From Gymnorhina tibicen (Eukaryota; Chordata; Aves; Passeriformes; Artamidae), in the NCBI GenBank assembly GCA_013399875.1, contig VXAZ01008167.1:2694534-2758533 (forward strand): 64,000 bases of DNA, read 5' to 3'. This document shows positions 25,386-37,615 of this stretch, piece after piece. Below the pieces are notes generated by a model. The model made no database searches. It was given only the letters and a program-made list of their open reading frames with translations, and had not been told where the DNA came from. A program made the position numbers and the translations under genes. The stretch's first letter is position 1. Every line of letters starts with the position of its first letter.

Positions 25386-27349
25386 ATCCCAGTGATGCCT
25401 ACTTCATTATCTCTAGCAGAACCTAGTGAGAGCACTTTAAATTTTAGTGCCAAGCTCATAGCAGATGAATCCCTTACATTAAAGTGATTCACCCTCTTGA
25501 ACTGAGGTTCTAGCTCACAACACTTACCACTTCTGACAAGGTATTTTCTATTGCTTCCTGAAAAATTAATGGGGATGTAGCTGTTCTACGTTGTTCCAGC
25601 ATCATGAATAAATTGCTTGCTAACTAACTTTCCCACTCCAAGTACCACGTCCTCTTCTAGGATTTGTGGTCTCGCCCTTTAAACATTTTTTAAGTAATTC
25701 ACTGAATTTACACAAAGAATGTTCTTTGTTTCTCCAAATGATCACAGAACCATTACACAAAACATTTGTAGTTGTTCTGGATTTGGGAAGTCACATATAG
25801 TAAAAAATGAGATACAGCACAGTCCAACAGGAAGACTCGTAGTGATACTCTTCGAAAATAGGAGGGTACGGATGGGGATCTTTGAAAACATCCCCTCACG
25901 TGAATTCACTATGTTTCAGAATAGCAGGTTTTTATATAAAAGTCTAGTTTTTTTCTAGCTACTACGGAAGTAGCTTTGAAGTACCCCAAAAAATGCACTG
26001 GTTTAATGAATCAATCATCTTGGGGGAGGGGAAGTGTTATAATATCCCAAACCATCTCTTTTAGGGCTGATATTTAGATCCCTAAGCACCTCAAACAACT
26101 AATTTGGCCGACTAGTACATGACAACATCACCCAAAGTGACATCTGAAGAGGGTTTGTGGTGGATTTACAGGAGAGTGCTCCTTCCTCTACTTCAGTTAA
26201 TGATGACTCCAAAAGCTTTTGTTTAGTTTTGTTTTCAGACTATTGGCAGACCATGCCCAGGGAAAGAGAGACTTGGGGCAACTTCTTGAAAACTCATGGG
26301 AAGAGTTTATGGTGGTATAAACCGCCAGAGTTTGGAAATGTCAGCCACTTCTTAAAGATGTGAATATCTGCCTGCTGTTTGTGGAATTCAACCTTTGTCA
26401 ACTGAAAGAGATAATTTTTAACTGGAGAGAAAAAAAGAGGCAGAAATAATCTCAAGGTAACATATTTAAAGTGTCTGAGCTGCTGCTGTTTTCAGTGCCT
26501 TGGTGAGAGACCACGTTTAATTGCAATGCGGTGCCTACAGAGGCCTGCAGTCCCACAGGCTTTTACAGCACTCTTTTGCTGGGATGGCAGAAAGACCTTC
26601 AGGCTTCTCAGGTTTATGTCACGCAGTCTGTGGATATTTTCTTTGACAGTGGAGCAAGCTGGAGGCAGCCTTGGCTGCAGCTCATCTAGAGATGATTGCA
26701 TTATCTGCTCTGGGCCACCCTGTATTGGATAATAACATTTGGCCACTCATAAATAAACATCACGTGGCACCATTAGTCAGAAATTAAAGATGTTAATAAA
26801 CTGGTTCTGTGAAAGGGAACCTACTATGGCTATAAAATACTCAGGTAAATTGCTATGATTTACCACCATAAAGTTACACTCTGTGTTCATGATGCCACAG
26901 GGAAAAGACATCCTTAAATTGCCTGTGAATTTTGTCATTCTTATGGGCTTGAGCAATCCTTACGGCATCTAACGTATGATTATTCTGGGTTTTTTTGAGT
27001 ATTTTCTATTCTTCCCTATTTTGTATAAGATGACTGTCTGCATGAAGAAGTAGACTTTTTATTGTTGTAATCATATCTGTGCAAATCAAAAAAGTATTTA
27101 CCTGATTATGAATAAGGTCTTGCATAATCTTCACCATTCATCAGCCCAAGCAGTTCCATAGACATATAAACCTCAAAGTGACCTTTCTTCAGCTTCATTT
27201 TAGAGTGAAATCTGCATTACCCTGAAGAATGACCTCTTCTTGGAAAATCTTGGATAACAATGTGCTTGCAAAGGTGAAAGCCATCTGTATTGTGAGATGA
27301 ATGCAGAGTGCAAGTGCTACTGAGAACCTCAGAACTGAGGCCAAAAGTC
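25386..27349. other. Intergenic, no gene seen
   Basis: This is unique-looking sequence. No repeat family or gene is recognised. Confidence 0.6.
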
Positions 27350-27745
27350 CAGCTCTCTTATAGACCCTTCTAGGTACTGGAAGGTGTTATAAGTTTTCCC
27401 TGGAGCCTTCTCTTCTCCAGGCTAAACTCCACTCATAGGAGGAGTGCTCCTGCCGTGTGATCAGCTTTATGGGTCTCCTCTGGACTTGCTCCCACAGGTC
27501 CATGTCCTTCCTGTGCTGGGGACCCCAGAGCTGGACGCAGCACACGAGGTAGGGTCTCACCACAGCAGAGTGGAGGGGCAGAATCACCTCACACAATCTG
27601 CTGCATATGTTTATTTTGATGCAGCCCAGGACACATTTGGATTTCTGGGCTGCAAGTGCACATTGCCGAGTCATAATAAGCTTTTTGTCCACAAAGTGAG
27701 CTTCTCTCCCATGCTAATCTTGATCCATTTTCCATCCAGCCTGTA
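27350..27745 (-). mobile_element. CR1 LINE fragment (C-terminal RT region)
   Basis: The minus strand encodes a degraded but readable RT C-terminus: KKLIMTRQCALAAQKSKCVL, EVILPLHSAVVRPYL, CVQLWGPQHRKDMDLWEQVQ and RRPIKLI, preceded by a WIKISMGEKLT-like trace. The 3' tail is absent and a frameshift occurs near 27420. Confidence 0.92.
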
Positions 27746-29049
27746 CTTGTGCTTAAACATAGATTTATATAATACCTGTGTATACAGTACATGTAGATAT
27801 ATGCTGTATGTATGCATATATGTATATTTTACTCCAGTTCATTAAAGGAAAAATTGTTTCATGCTGGTTTCACCTGTCCTGGATGATGCTGTTTTTCCAC
27901 ACAGATATTTGACATTGAGCTGTTTTACCACAGAGACTGGCACTAACAGAAAACCTCCTCCCGTGAAGAAACTGCATGAAATAAAACAGGCTCCTTTCAC
28001 AGAGATCTATCTCCAGTGTAGGTGAATTTAGGTCAGGATATATTTTGGTGAATGAAGCCTTTTATTTTTGATGTGAATGGGCGTGGTTTTGCTGTTCTCC
28101 CACAAGAGGGCAGCAAAGGAAAATGGTTGCCAAAACCCAAGACAAAAACATTCAAGGACGTTTAAGCATTTAAGTTTCCTACTGTGTTTAATAAGATTCT
28201 GAAAATACCATTGTGTGGGAACTAGGCGAGCTTGTAGAAAGCCACCTGGTGAGAGAAAGAGATTTTTATTTTTTTTTCAAAAGCTCTCCAAGCTTCCCAA
28301 TCTATTGATAGCTTAATGAATTATTTGCTATTACCTTCAAATATGCTCCCCGATCATGTGATAACAGCACAGCAGCTGAGCAAGGTCTCCTGGGCTTCAG
28401 CATCCTCATCTCTAGTGTTAATTGCTCTATTATCTCAGAATTTAAGTGCTTTACCTCAAACCCCTCCTTCCCTTTCTAAACCACTCTTTGCCTGCGGAAG
28501 CGGGCAAATGGGAAGGGCTACACTTGAAGAACGACCTGGTGGCAACAAAACTATCTTGCTCTGGGATATTTTATCCCCAAATCCAACCTAAGTAATAAAG
28601 GAATGCTGATTGGCTGTATGGGGGTGGTGGGTAGTGGAGGTTTGGGGCGTGTTTTTTGGCAGCTTTACCCAGAGCTATTCAAGCAGGAGTCAGGGTGTTA
28701 TAGCTGGTTCGAGTTGCTGGGGGAGTGTCTGTGAGCCACAGTGGCTGTGCTGAATGCAAATAGAGGTTTAATCAAAGTGGTTCTGTGCAGAAAGCTGCAT
28801 TTTCATTCATGTGTTCTGCAGTCCTTGCAGGCAACCAGGGCACCAGCATGCTAATTGCCTTTAAAATATACAGGAGATTTTTCCTCATTTTAAATGTTTC
28901 AGCTTCTAAATAAATGTCAAACAGAAAGTAGATGAGAAAAAAAAAAAAAACCAACAAAAACTTAGCATAGGAAAGTGAAGGCATTTATCCAAGGGATGCA
29001 TTAGACCTTGGATTTGGACCCAAATTTCAGTCAATTTATAGCCTCAGGA
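27746..29049. other. Intergenic, no gene seen
   Basis: This is unique-looking sequence with a TGTATA-rich stretch (about 27775-27830) and a poly(A) run at 28937-28950. No gene is recognised. Confidence 0.6.
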
Positions 29050-29704
29050 TTGTGGTGTTTTCTGCTACTGTTGCAGTAGTTAAGACCACGGCTGGAGTGA
29101 CCAGAGAGCCACAGGGCCTGCACGCAGCATGACTTGGTTGGTGGGCCAGGACTGAAGTCTGAGGATCCCCTCTTAGTTAGGGCAAGTTCCCACAGGGCCT
29201 TGCTCTGGCATTTTAATATACGTTAATTCTCCTTAGTTGGTTGGCCCGTTGGCCCACCGCCCCTTTTACTCCCTATAAGCTTATGCTCCAGAAAGTTCTC
29301 CCTTGTTCAATACCTCATTGGTTGTTGGCTCCCTTGTTCCGCCCCTCTCCTCCCCACTGGGTGTCATTCATGTACTTCACGTTCTCCCCTCCCCTTGGCC
29401 CTCAGAAGATTGGACCTGAAGCTCTACCCTCCCTTTGTACTGCCCCCCTGTATAAAATCCTGTGCCTTCCCTTGAGCTTGCTCTTTTGTCACGGGAGCCC
29501 TTTGAGATTAAGCCTCGTGGAATTCCATACGAAGGACCCCTCCTGCCTCTTTATCTCCGGCGACACTTGAGGAGCTGTTGGGTTGTTCATGAGTGCGTGG
29601 CTGCGTGCTGCCACCCGCGCAGTGGTCTGAGAGTGTCCTTGTGTGTGTGTGGGGCACTCCCCGAGCGGGCCCCTTGCAGGGGCGCTTTCGGGAAGGACAC
29701 TGCA
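29050..29704 (+). mobile_element. Probable solo endogenous-retrovirus LTR
   Basis: This stretch has LTR-like order and is GC-richer than its surroundings. It may open with TGTGGTGTTTTCTGC (29051). A CCAAT-type stretch (CTCATTGGTTG, 29311-29321) and a TATA box (TATAAAATCC near 29451-29460) follow. After the TATA box comes an R/U5-like CpG-rich segment ending GGAAGGACACTGCA. No gag, pol or env adjoins it, so it is probably a solo LTR left by recombination. Both borders are uncertain and I could not settle a target-site duplication. Confidence 0.55.
29451..29460 (+). promoter_or_regulatory. TATA box of the LTR
   Basis: TATAAAATCC lies about 130 bases after the CCAAT-type motif, with C-rich sequence between. 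Whether it is still used is unknown. Confidence 0.45.
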
Positions 29705-32130
29705 CTCCTTCCAACACCTCTCACCATGTCATGCTACCACCACTGCTATGTTGTACCTGACAGAAAGTGTGCTCTGGGTGACACCACAGGTCAGAGGGAC
29801 AAGGATACAGGAACAAGTTTGTTCATTCTGAGCAGGATGTCACTCCATGCTGGTGTCTTCCAGTGAATGCAGTAGAATGAGAGGTGAATTGCACGAGCCA
29901 CAAGTGCAGCCAAAACTGTTACAGTTTAGCTGAGGCTGAGGATGCAGAGAAACTACCCCCTTTGAAAATGATGTCCCAGGGCTACTAGGTCTGGGTGCAA
30001 GTCCTGGTCATCCCTCCACCATGTGCCTGATTGCCATAAAACAAACCTTGAGCATCTGCCCCAAGGGAAGCACCAGCATGCTCCAACCTGCTGCTCAGAT
30101 GGAGAAGTAGACTGTTCCCCCTGCCATCTGAGGTGGATGTGTCTGTACAGAGCTGCTGCCTTAAGTGAGACAACCTTGGCTGCCTGGAAGGTTGCTCTAA
30201 AAAAGGTTGTTACCTCTGTGTGCCTCTGTCCCCACCTTTTATTTTTTGCTGCAAACTGACCTATTTCTTTTTTCCTAGTGAAGATGTCATCTTCAGATTC
30301 AAACTAAAAGTGATAACTGACCAGTGTGCCCTATCTGCTGCTACTCACAGACTGACACAGTCCAGCATTCACTGCAGAGCATCCCACTTCTTGCATCTCT
30401 GTGAGCAGCAGTCTGGGTCTTATTTGGGACCTGCCTGCAGCTGTGGAAACTTCCCTAGCACATCTACGTGACACTAGGGCACCATGTCTGTCTGTGGTCT
30501 TTGGGCCATGCTTCTGCTAGGGCTTTTTAGGGTCAGGGGCATGGTCCTGTCCCTTCAGGGCTGCAAGAATCAACCCTAGATCTATTCCAGGGCAGGAAAG
30601 GCTCTGGCCCAGTCCTGGTTAAGACCAAAAATGAAACCCATGTGGGATACAAATATGAACTAAAGTGTAACACTTCAAAGCAAGGGAAAATGAAATCTTT
30701 TTTGTGTTAGACTGAACATCTAAAATAGTAAGTACCATTCAGCTCTCCAGAGCTTTAGCAGATGGATGAACTGGGAGTGTTTTTTTAAGCCAGTGTGCAT
30801 CTCTCCAAGTAAAATGCCACTCTCCATTATTTTGAGTTGGAAGAATAATGAGAGAATCAATCAAATCCTCTAACAGTGACAGAAAACAGACAAAAATCCA
30901 TGAGTCTCTTTTGAGGCTCTAAGAAGATTAAACTCCTCAGGCAGGAACTCTTCTATAAAGGTTTGTTTATGGTGAGAAAGAAAAGTTTGATAGATGTGTA
31001 CGGTCAGTTCAAAACAGCAGCCTTAAAACCTTGTGTGTTGTCTGAAGTGAAACAACCCCGTCCTTTAGATCTGTGTTAGGATCAACAACCTGAAATGCAA
31101 TTTTGACTCTGGTACAAACAAGCCAAGAAGCATCGGAAAAATCCCTTTGGTGCTTGGAGCTCTTCACTTCCTTCCATATTCAGCTCATTTGTTTCTTCGG
31201 TAGCAAACTCCTCAAGGCTGCCATTATAGACACACAAAAGCAGTTAATAAGCAATTAATGCAACCTGAGACCACTCAGGAAGCCTTGTGTAGTCCCACCA
31301 TGCTAGATCTGTGTGCAGTGATGAGTTGAGGGGAACCAAGGAGGCTTCTCTTCCTTCAGTGAATGCCTTCTGAGGTGCCAGCAACCCACATGAGTCTGTA
31401 ATAGTGCAAAAGCACTGCTGAATTACTCCCCTCATCCACAGTGTAAGTGCACCTGGACCTGCATCTGATAGCATTTGCAGGGGCACTGAAGAGATAACAA
31501 ACTCCTTTTACGCAGTGTGGAATTGGGTTCCAGTTTTGCCTAGACAGTATTACAAATCAAGGAGCATCTGGTGTAATACAAAAGTAAGTGTAGCATGAAT
31601 GAGGCGTTTCCTTGTGTTTTGCTCATGTAAGATAATGTTTTGGAGAATATAAGGCACAGGGTAGAATTTTCAGGATTTTTTGGGCTGGGTCTCCGGCTGT
31701 GTTCTCCTGATCAGGGACAACAAAAGTCCCAGAACTTTGTGGATTGCAATATGTCATGAAGGTAGTTTTAAGCATTGCAGGGAGCAATGATTTGTCTGTG
31801 CAGCTGGGGCACGGTGGTGTTTACTACTGCAGCATCTTATGTGACTTTGACAGGGATATACACACTGGACAGCTGTAGTGCTATGAAGTCCAGGGCTTAC
31901 CGAGATCTGTCAGAGAGATCTCCTGGGTGTTATTCTCAGTGTTACTTCCATTTGGGTATTCCTAGCACATCTGGGTGCTGTATAGGACAAAGATTACTAA
32001 AAAAATCTTTGATCTGGGCTGAAGGGAAACAAAGGAAATACTGGGGATTGCCAGAAAAAATTAGGTTAGAAAAGTTCATCTGTTTTCTGCCACCTTCCTT
32101 CTCATTTCAATTTCTATCTCATTCAATGCA
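29705..32130. other. Intergenic, no gene seen
   Basis: This is unique-looking sequence. No repeat family or gene is recognised. Confidence 0.55.
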
Positions 32131-32245
32131 TTGACTCATAGATTGGTTTGGGTTTGAAGGGACCCTTAAAAATCATCTTGTCCAACCTCACTGCCAAACC
32201 TCAAGGTTAGTTTGGGTCTTACAGCTGACCTGAACATCTCAGCTG
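32131..32245 (-). mobile_element. CR1 LINE 3'-end fragment
   Basis: GACTCATAGATTGGTTTGGG, then AAGGGACCCTTAAAAATCAT and CTTGTCCAACC, is the reverse complement of a CR1 3' end. It is only about 115 bases long and degraded. Confidence 0.8.
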
Positions 32246-33032
32246 TTATATGTCCTTTTGGAAAACATGTGATTTTTGAGTAAAGACAGATGATTTCCAT
32301 GCACTTCAATTTGCATTCTAAATTTTTGGCTCAGCTATAAATACAATAGCATTATATTTTTGGACATATCTGCATTCCTTGTTCAAGGCAGAGGGTAATG
32401 AGCGTGAGCAAAGCATCTGATAGTTGTTTATTAGAGGCCCACATGAGCTGAGAGCTCCTTTTAAAAATGGTGCACTGTAGAGGAATGAACACAGCAGATC
32501 TTTCTGCACATTAGGATTCTGTGCTGGTGAAAGACTGAGTACTATTTAAGGGTGTCACAGGAAAGCAAGAAAGAGAGAAAGTTGTTCATAGCTACCTAAA
32601 CAATGATTACTCGGTAAATGAATCCCTCAGAAAATACTGGAATGATTTCTAATGCTTGTGGTTTTCCTCTGTGTGCAGCATGACAGATTTGTAGATGAAT
32701 TAGACTGCAGCAGTCAGCAGATGTGATTGTTTTCCAGAACCATGTTTTAAGGCATTCCTACTGAATTCCTCAGATTTTTTCAAGCACTCTACCTCCAAAA
32801 GGAGCTTATGTTGTTTCTTTTTTTTCCCCCACCATCCTCAACACATTACAGATTTTGGTGTTTATTGATTAATAAATGGAGTGAGACATAAGAGCACCTA
32901 GGTTTCATGGCTGCTTATTTCAGATAAGCAGGTCTGAGCCTGTATTTGCCCATGGGTATGTTCTGCATGCAGTTTTGCATCCTTTCTGTTTCTGTACCCG
33001 TGATTCTTTATAACTTCCATCATTTTCATCCC
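32246..33032. other. Intergenic spacer
   Basis: This is AT-rich unique-looking sequence between two CR1 fragments, with nothing recognisable. Confidence 0.6.
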
Positions 33033-33442
33033 AGAATTATAGAATATGCTGAGTTGGAAGGGACCCATCAGGGTCATCAAGTCCAACTCCTGGCCCTGCA
33101 CAGGACACCCCAAGAATCACACCGTGTGCCTGAGAGCATTGTCCAAACCCTTCTTGAGCTCTGTCAGGCTTGGTGCTTGCTCACTTCCCTGGGGAGCCTG
33201 TTCCAGTGCCCAGCCACCCTCTGGGTGAAGAACCTTTTCCTAATATCCAACCAAAACCTCCTCTGACACAACTCCAGGCCATTCCTTTGGGTCAGGTCTC
33301 TGGGCACCAGGGAGAAGAGGTCAGTGCCTACTCCTCCTCTTCCCCTTGTGAGCATGTTGAAGACCACAATGAAGTCTCCCCTCAGTCTCCTCTTGTCCCT
33401 GCTGAACAGATCAAGTGACCTCAGCTGCTTCTCGTGGTACCA
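33033..33442 (-). mobile_element. CR1 LINE 3'-end fragment
   Basis: It begins with the octamer-like AGAATTATAGAATATG, followed by GAGTTGGAAGGGACCCATCA and CAAGTCCAACTCCTGGCCCT. It continues through the standard CR1 3' region to AGTCTCCCCTCAGTCTCCTC and CTGAACAGATCAAGTGACCT. The frame is broken and no RT palm motif is included. Confidence 0.95.
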
Positions 33443-36400
33443 GCTGTCTTACCAAAAGCAACGGAAGAATTTGCACCTAACTCTAACAAGGGCTCAGGCA
33501 ATTCCAAGCATGGGAAGATTCATCTGCTAAAATAATTTCATAAAAGTGCATATTAGTGTTTCAGCACCAAACTTGGTATCATGCTGCCAAGTGCTATAGC
33601 ATAGGTCAGGAAAGGTATCTGTTATGATCTGACAGCTCTGGAAATAGAGCTCACGGTCCCTAATGTGCTTTGGCAACCACAGTGAGGAACATGACGCTCA
33701 AGGGCTACGGTCCAGCAAGAGTACAAGATTCAACACGAAGAATGCCAAGATTAGTCTCTGGAGTGGCCTATCAATACTGGCAGGATGATGATAATGAGGG
33801 AAAGTCAACAGCAAAGATCAGATTAGGAGGAGAATTCACAGGAGTGTCTGAGATAGCAGTAGCCACTTTATGCTGTTTGTCTTGGGAAGAAAGGTCTTAG
33901 TTGAGCTGGTTGGAGTTCCAATAAAACTTTGAGCTCATTCATTCCCCCAATCCACATGTGTGTGGCTAAGATTTGCATCAGGAGAGTGGAGACCTGAAGT
34001 GATTAAGGGGTCTTCAGACACAGCTGGAAGGAGTTAGGTTTCCATGAATGCTTGAAGAAATGCAATGTATGTACTCCTGAGGAAAGTATTAGCTGTCCCC
34101 AGGTTGGGAGAGAAATTGCTGGACTTGGTAGACTGATAGGGCCCAGGTCATAGAGTAAAATCAAGTGAGGTCAGAAATAAATAATAATTTTTGGTTGGTA
34201 ATAAAACAAATTGATTTAGGTTATCCAGCCCTAGATGCTTTCAGTATAAGACAATAAAAACAGGTGCATAATGTGCAGAAGGACTGTGCCCACAGGCGAT
34301 GCCTACAGCTCTGAATACATGATCCCTGCTTTTCCTTGTGGTGCCATTGTGAAGAGGGTACCTACAAAAGCAGCTTTTGGCTGAGTTTATCCTGAGCCTG
34401 GGTACTTGCTGCTATGGGAATCAAAATCAGTAACTTGGTCAGCTGTGTCTGCTTCATCTTTTCCATCTCTCTCACCAATAATTCATCCTGCCTGCAGGTG
34501 CAAAAAGGACTTGCTGTGTCATTTATACTTGTTTCAGGTTTTAGGTGCTTCTACAAAGGAATAAAAAGTGAGCTTCTGCTGCAGAAATACAATCTTACAT
34601 TTTCTAGGTAAATTAATCTAAAAAAACAGATTCATGATTCCCCTGCAAGCCATCACACCTTGAATCTTTACACTTTTCAAAGACAGATGAGGTAGGAAAA
34701 GTTGTAAATAAAGATGTTTCTGAAGAAAGAACATTTTACATAGCTCAAAAGCAACCAAATAAGGGCACAATGGAGACAACTTACTCTAGCATGCTGTAGC
34801 TTAAACTTCAAGCCTTTTAGAAAGTAAGGTTATTATATTTCAGAACATTTATGTGGACACAGCAAAAACATGACTGACAAACCCCTGAGTTGTGCTTGCT
34901 GATGTTTCCCATGAGCCATAATGATTCCAGGACACCTATGACAGGCATCCAGCAAAGCACTTACCTGTTGTCTTGAGGAAACTGCTTCTCTGCCTCAAAA
35001 ACACCATTTAAGATGGTGTAAGATATATTAGGAAAAGACCGAATATGTGAACCTGTGGGATAAGCTGCATAAAGACAATCAATAGAAAGGAATCATGGTG
35101 CATGGCATTTCAAATGCAATTGTTTGCCTATATAATTAAAAAACTTACTATTTTTTAACAGCATCTAAGGGGCTCAAGGGCACTAAACTGTTCTCCCTCC
35201 ACTTAGATGCAACTGAAAATATCTTCCCAAAATAACCCATGTGAAATCCTCATTTCTTGTCCCTGAGCCTTTAAGAAGTCTGCCCTGCCCTGACACTACC
35301 CCTGGTGTGAAATAGCTGTGTAGGCTCAAAGCAGCATTAAAAGGCTTGAAGTACACTGGAAATTGTGCTCCCTTGTCCTGAGGCCCCCAGCAAGAGAACA
35401 GCGTGACTGGGCTGTGCTCTGAGGTGAGGCACTATTAATAATTCAGAGCAGCAGAGACTTTTATTCTGCCTTACCATTGTGACTTTCCAGTACAAATCTC
35501 TCACCTCTGTCACTTGGTGGGAACTGCTAATCCAAGTGAAATATTAGGAGTTATTCTCATCTTGCTGTCAGAATTAGGTAACAGGGCGTTTTGTAGAGGG
35601 AAAGGGAAAAATTCTTCTTGTCAGCCTTTCTGAGAAGTTTGAGAAATACATCATGAATTGCAAGTTGGAAATAGGTAATTGGGTTATTTGGAAGATATTT
35701 TCTGAGCATTTAATGTGCCTCTTTTTCTTCCCTCCACACAAGTTCAGAGGAAGCTTTTCCCTTCATTCTTCTTTTAATGCATCCTGTGCTTTTATTCACA
35801 AGAGGCTTTTCTGGATGTGGAATAAAAGCCTCCAGAAGCCTTGTCAGGCTGGGTATCTTACATATGTAGTATCACATGTTTATACAAAAGTGACAGGGAC
35901 ACAATTATGAAAAACTACTCTTGCGGAAAACCCTTCATTTATTTAAGTCAAGGCCATGTTTCTAGTTATAAGGGAAAGTATGAACACCTTCAGTGAGACA
36001 AGGTCATACAACCCAACTACCACAAACACTTCCTGACATCTCACTGAACCCTGTGTGAAGAAACTCTTTTTAAGAAACAAATGCTCTTCCCCAGTGGGTC
36101 TTACAGCCTTGCTTAGAACAACTGCAACGGGGAGTGATTGCTCTGAGCACTGGGGTAAGGAAGGAAAAATGGCAGAGTGAGCGGTGGCGGGGGTTGGAAT
36201 GGTGGAATGCAATTGTGGTAGTAATTCAGTTTCTTTCTTGATGCTTGACTACAGAGTTCTTTAGTAAAATCAATGAAGCAGTTATATAAGTGATTGGGAA
36301 GCTAAATAGCTTGGTGGAGTGTCTGCCAGTGAGCTGAGCCACTGGTTTGCAATGTCTCCAGTGCATTCACAAAGGGAGACATATAACAAATTATGTTTTT

Positions 36401-37032
36401 CCAGGCCCTGAATCAATGCATGAAATTGAAAAGGTTTGCCTTCCTCATCTTCAGTCAGTACTTCAGTGCTAGCAAGAGCTGTGAAACATTCTCAGGACTG
36501 AAGATTTTGCCTTTTTCTCTTTTGGTTGTTTATCTCAGTGGTGAAGAGATGATGCCAAATTCATGGATATAGAAAAAAGAAAGCTTGAAATATCCAGCCT
36601 GTCTGTTGGGATTTCACAGATTGTAGAAAACACATTGTTCCCCATCAGTGTACTCAGGCACTTGTATTTGAATAAAACATAATTTCCACAAAGGTCTCCA
36701 TAATCTCATTTTGGACTCTTCAGGAGATAACAGATCCATTGTTTTTCATTGTGTCCTGTTCCAGTGGTTAGGCATGTTTGCTGTCAGATGTATGTGCTTT
36801 ATTTCCAATTTGATCTTGTTTAGCTTCCCATTATAACTTTTGTTCTGCTTTTCTTCACTAGATTAAAGAGGTCTCAAGAAACTACTATTTTTGGCCCATG
36901 AAAGTATTCATACATTGGAATTAAATAAATTTCCTCCAGTAAAGCCTTCATTTCTGTAAGCTCTAAGCTTGACTTAGTTCTGGCACTGACCTACAGCAGA
37001 ATTTTTACGAACACATTTTTGACAGTCTTAGG
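33443..37032. other. Intergenic, no gene seen
   Basis: This is about 3.6 kb of unique-looking sequence. No repeat or gene is recognised. Confidence 0.55.
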
Positions 37033-37615
37033 GATCACAAGATCGTAGGATCATAGAATCATTTAGGTTGGAAAAGACCTATAAGATCAACAAGTCCAAC
37101 CACTAATCCACCACTGCCAACTCCACCATTAAACAATACCCTAAGTTCCATGTCTACACATCTTTTAAATACCCCCGGAGATAGTGACTCCACCACCTCC
37201 CCAGACAGCTTGTTCCAATGCCTGACAACAGTTTAGGTGAAGAATTTTTTTCCCAATATCTAATCTTAACCTCTCGTGGAGCCAAGTTGAGGCCATTTCC
37301 TCTTGTCCTGCCACTTGATAGCTGGGAGAAGAGACTGACCCCCACCTGGCTGCAAACTCCTTTCAGGCAGTTGCAGAGAGTGGTAAGGTTCCCCCTGAGC
37401 CTCCTTTTCTCCAGGCTGAACACCCCCAGCTCCCTCAGCTGCTCCTCACCAGACTTGTGCTCCAGACCCTTCCCCAGCTCCGTTGCCCTTCTCTGGACAC
37501 TCTCCAGCCCCTCAATTCTTTCTTGCAGTGAGAGACTCAGAACTGGACACAGAGTTTGAAGTGAGGGCTCACCAGTGCTGAGTACAGGGGGAATGGTCAC
37601 TGCCATGGTCCTGTT
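37033..37615 (-). mobile_element. CR1 LINE 3'-end fragment with octamer tail
   Basis: Four octamers (GATCACAA, GATCGTAG, GATCATAG, AATCATTT at 37033-37064) mark the 3' end, followed by AGGTTGGAAAAGACC. On the minus strand 37154-37606 stays open and includes [40 protein letters not shown] and GNGLNLAPREVKIRYWEKN. It is the least decayed CR1 3' region here, but it is 5'-truncated and not functional. Confidence 0.95.

Noticed and set aside
29821..29840. LTR end at about 29835 with GGAT as target-site duplication.
   Set aside because: Four bases match easily by chance, and the sequence after 29704 no longer looks like LTR.
37154..37606. 150-codon minus-strand open frame resembling a gene.
   Set aside because: It is the translated 3' region of a CR1 LINE with the octamer tail alongside. 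Not a host gene.
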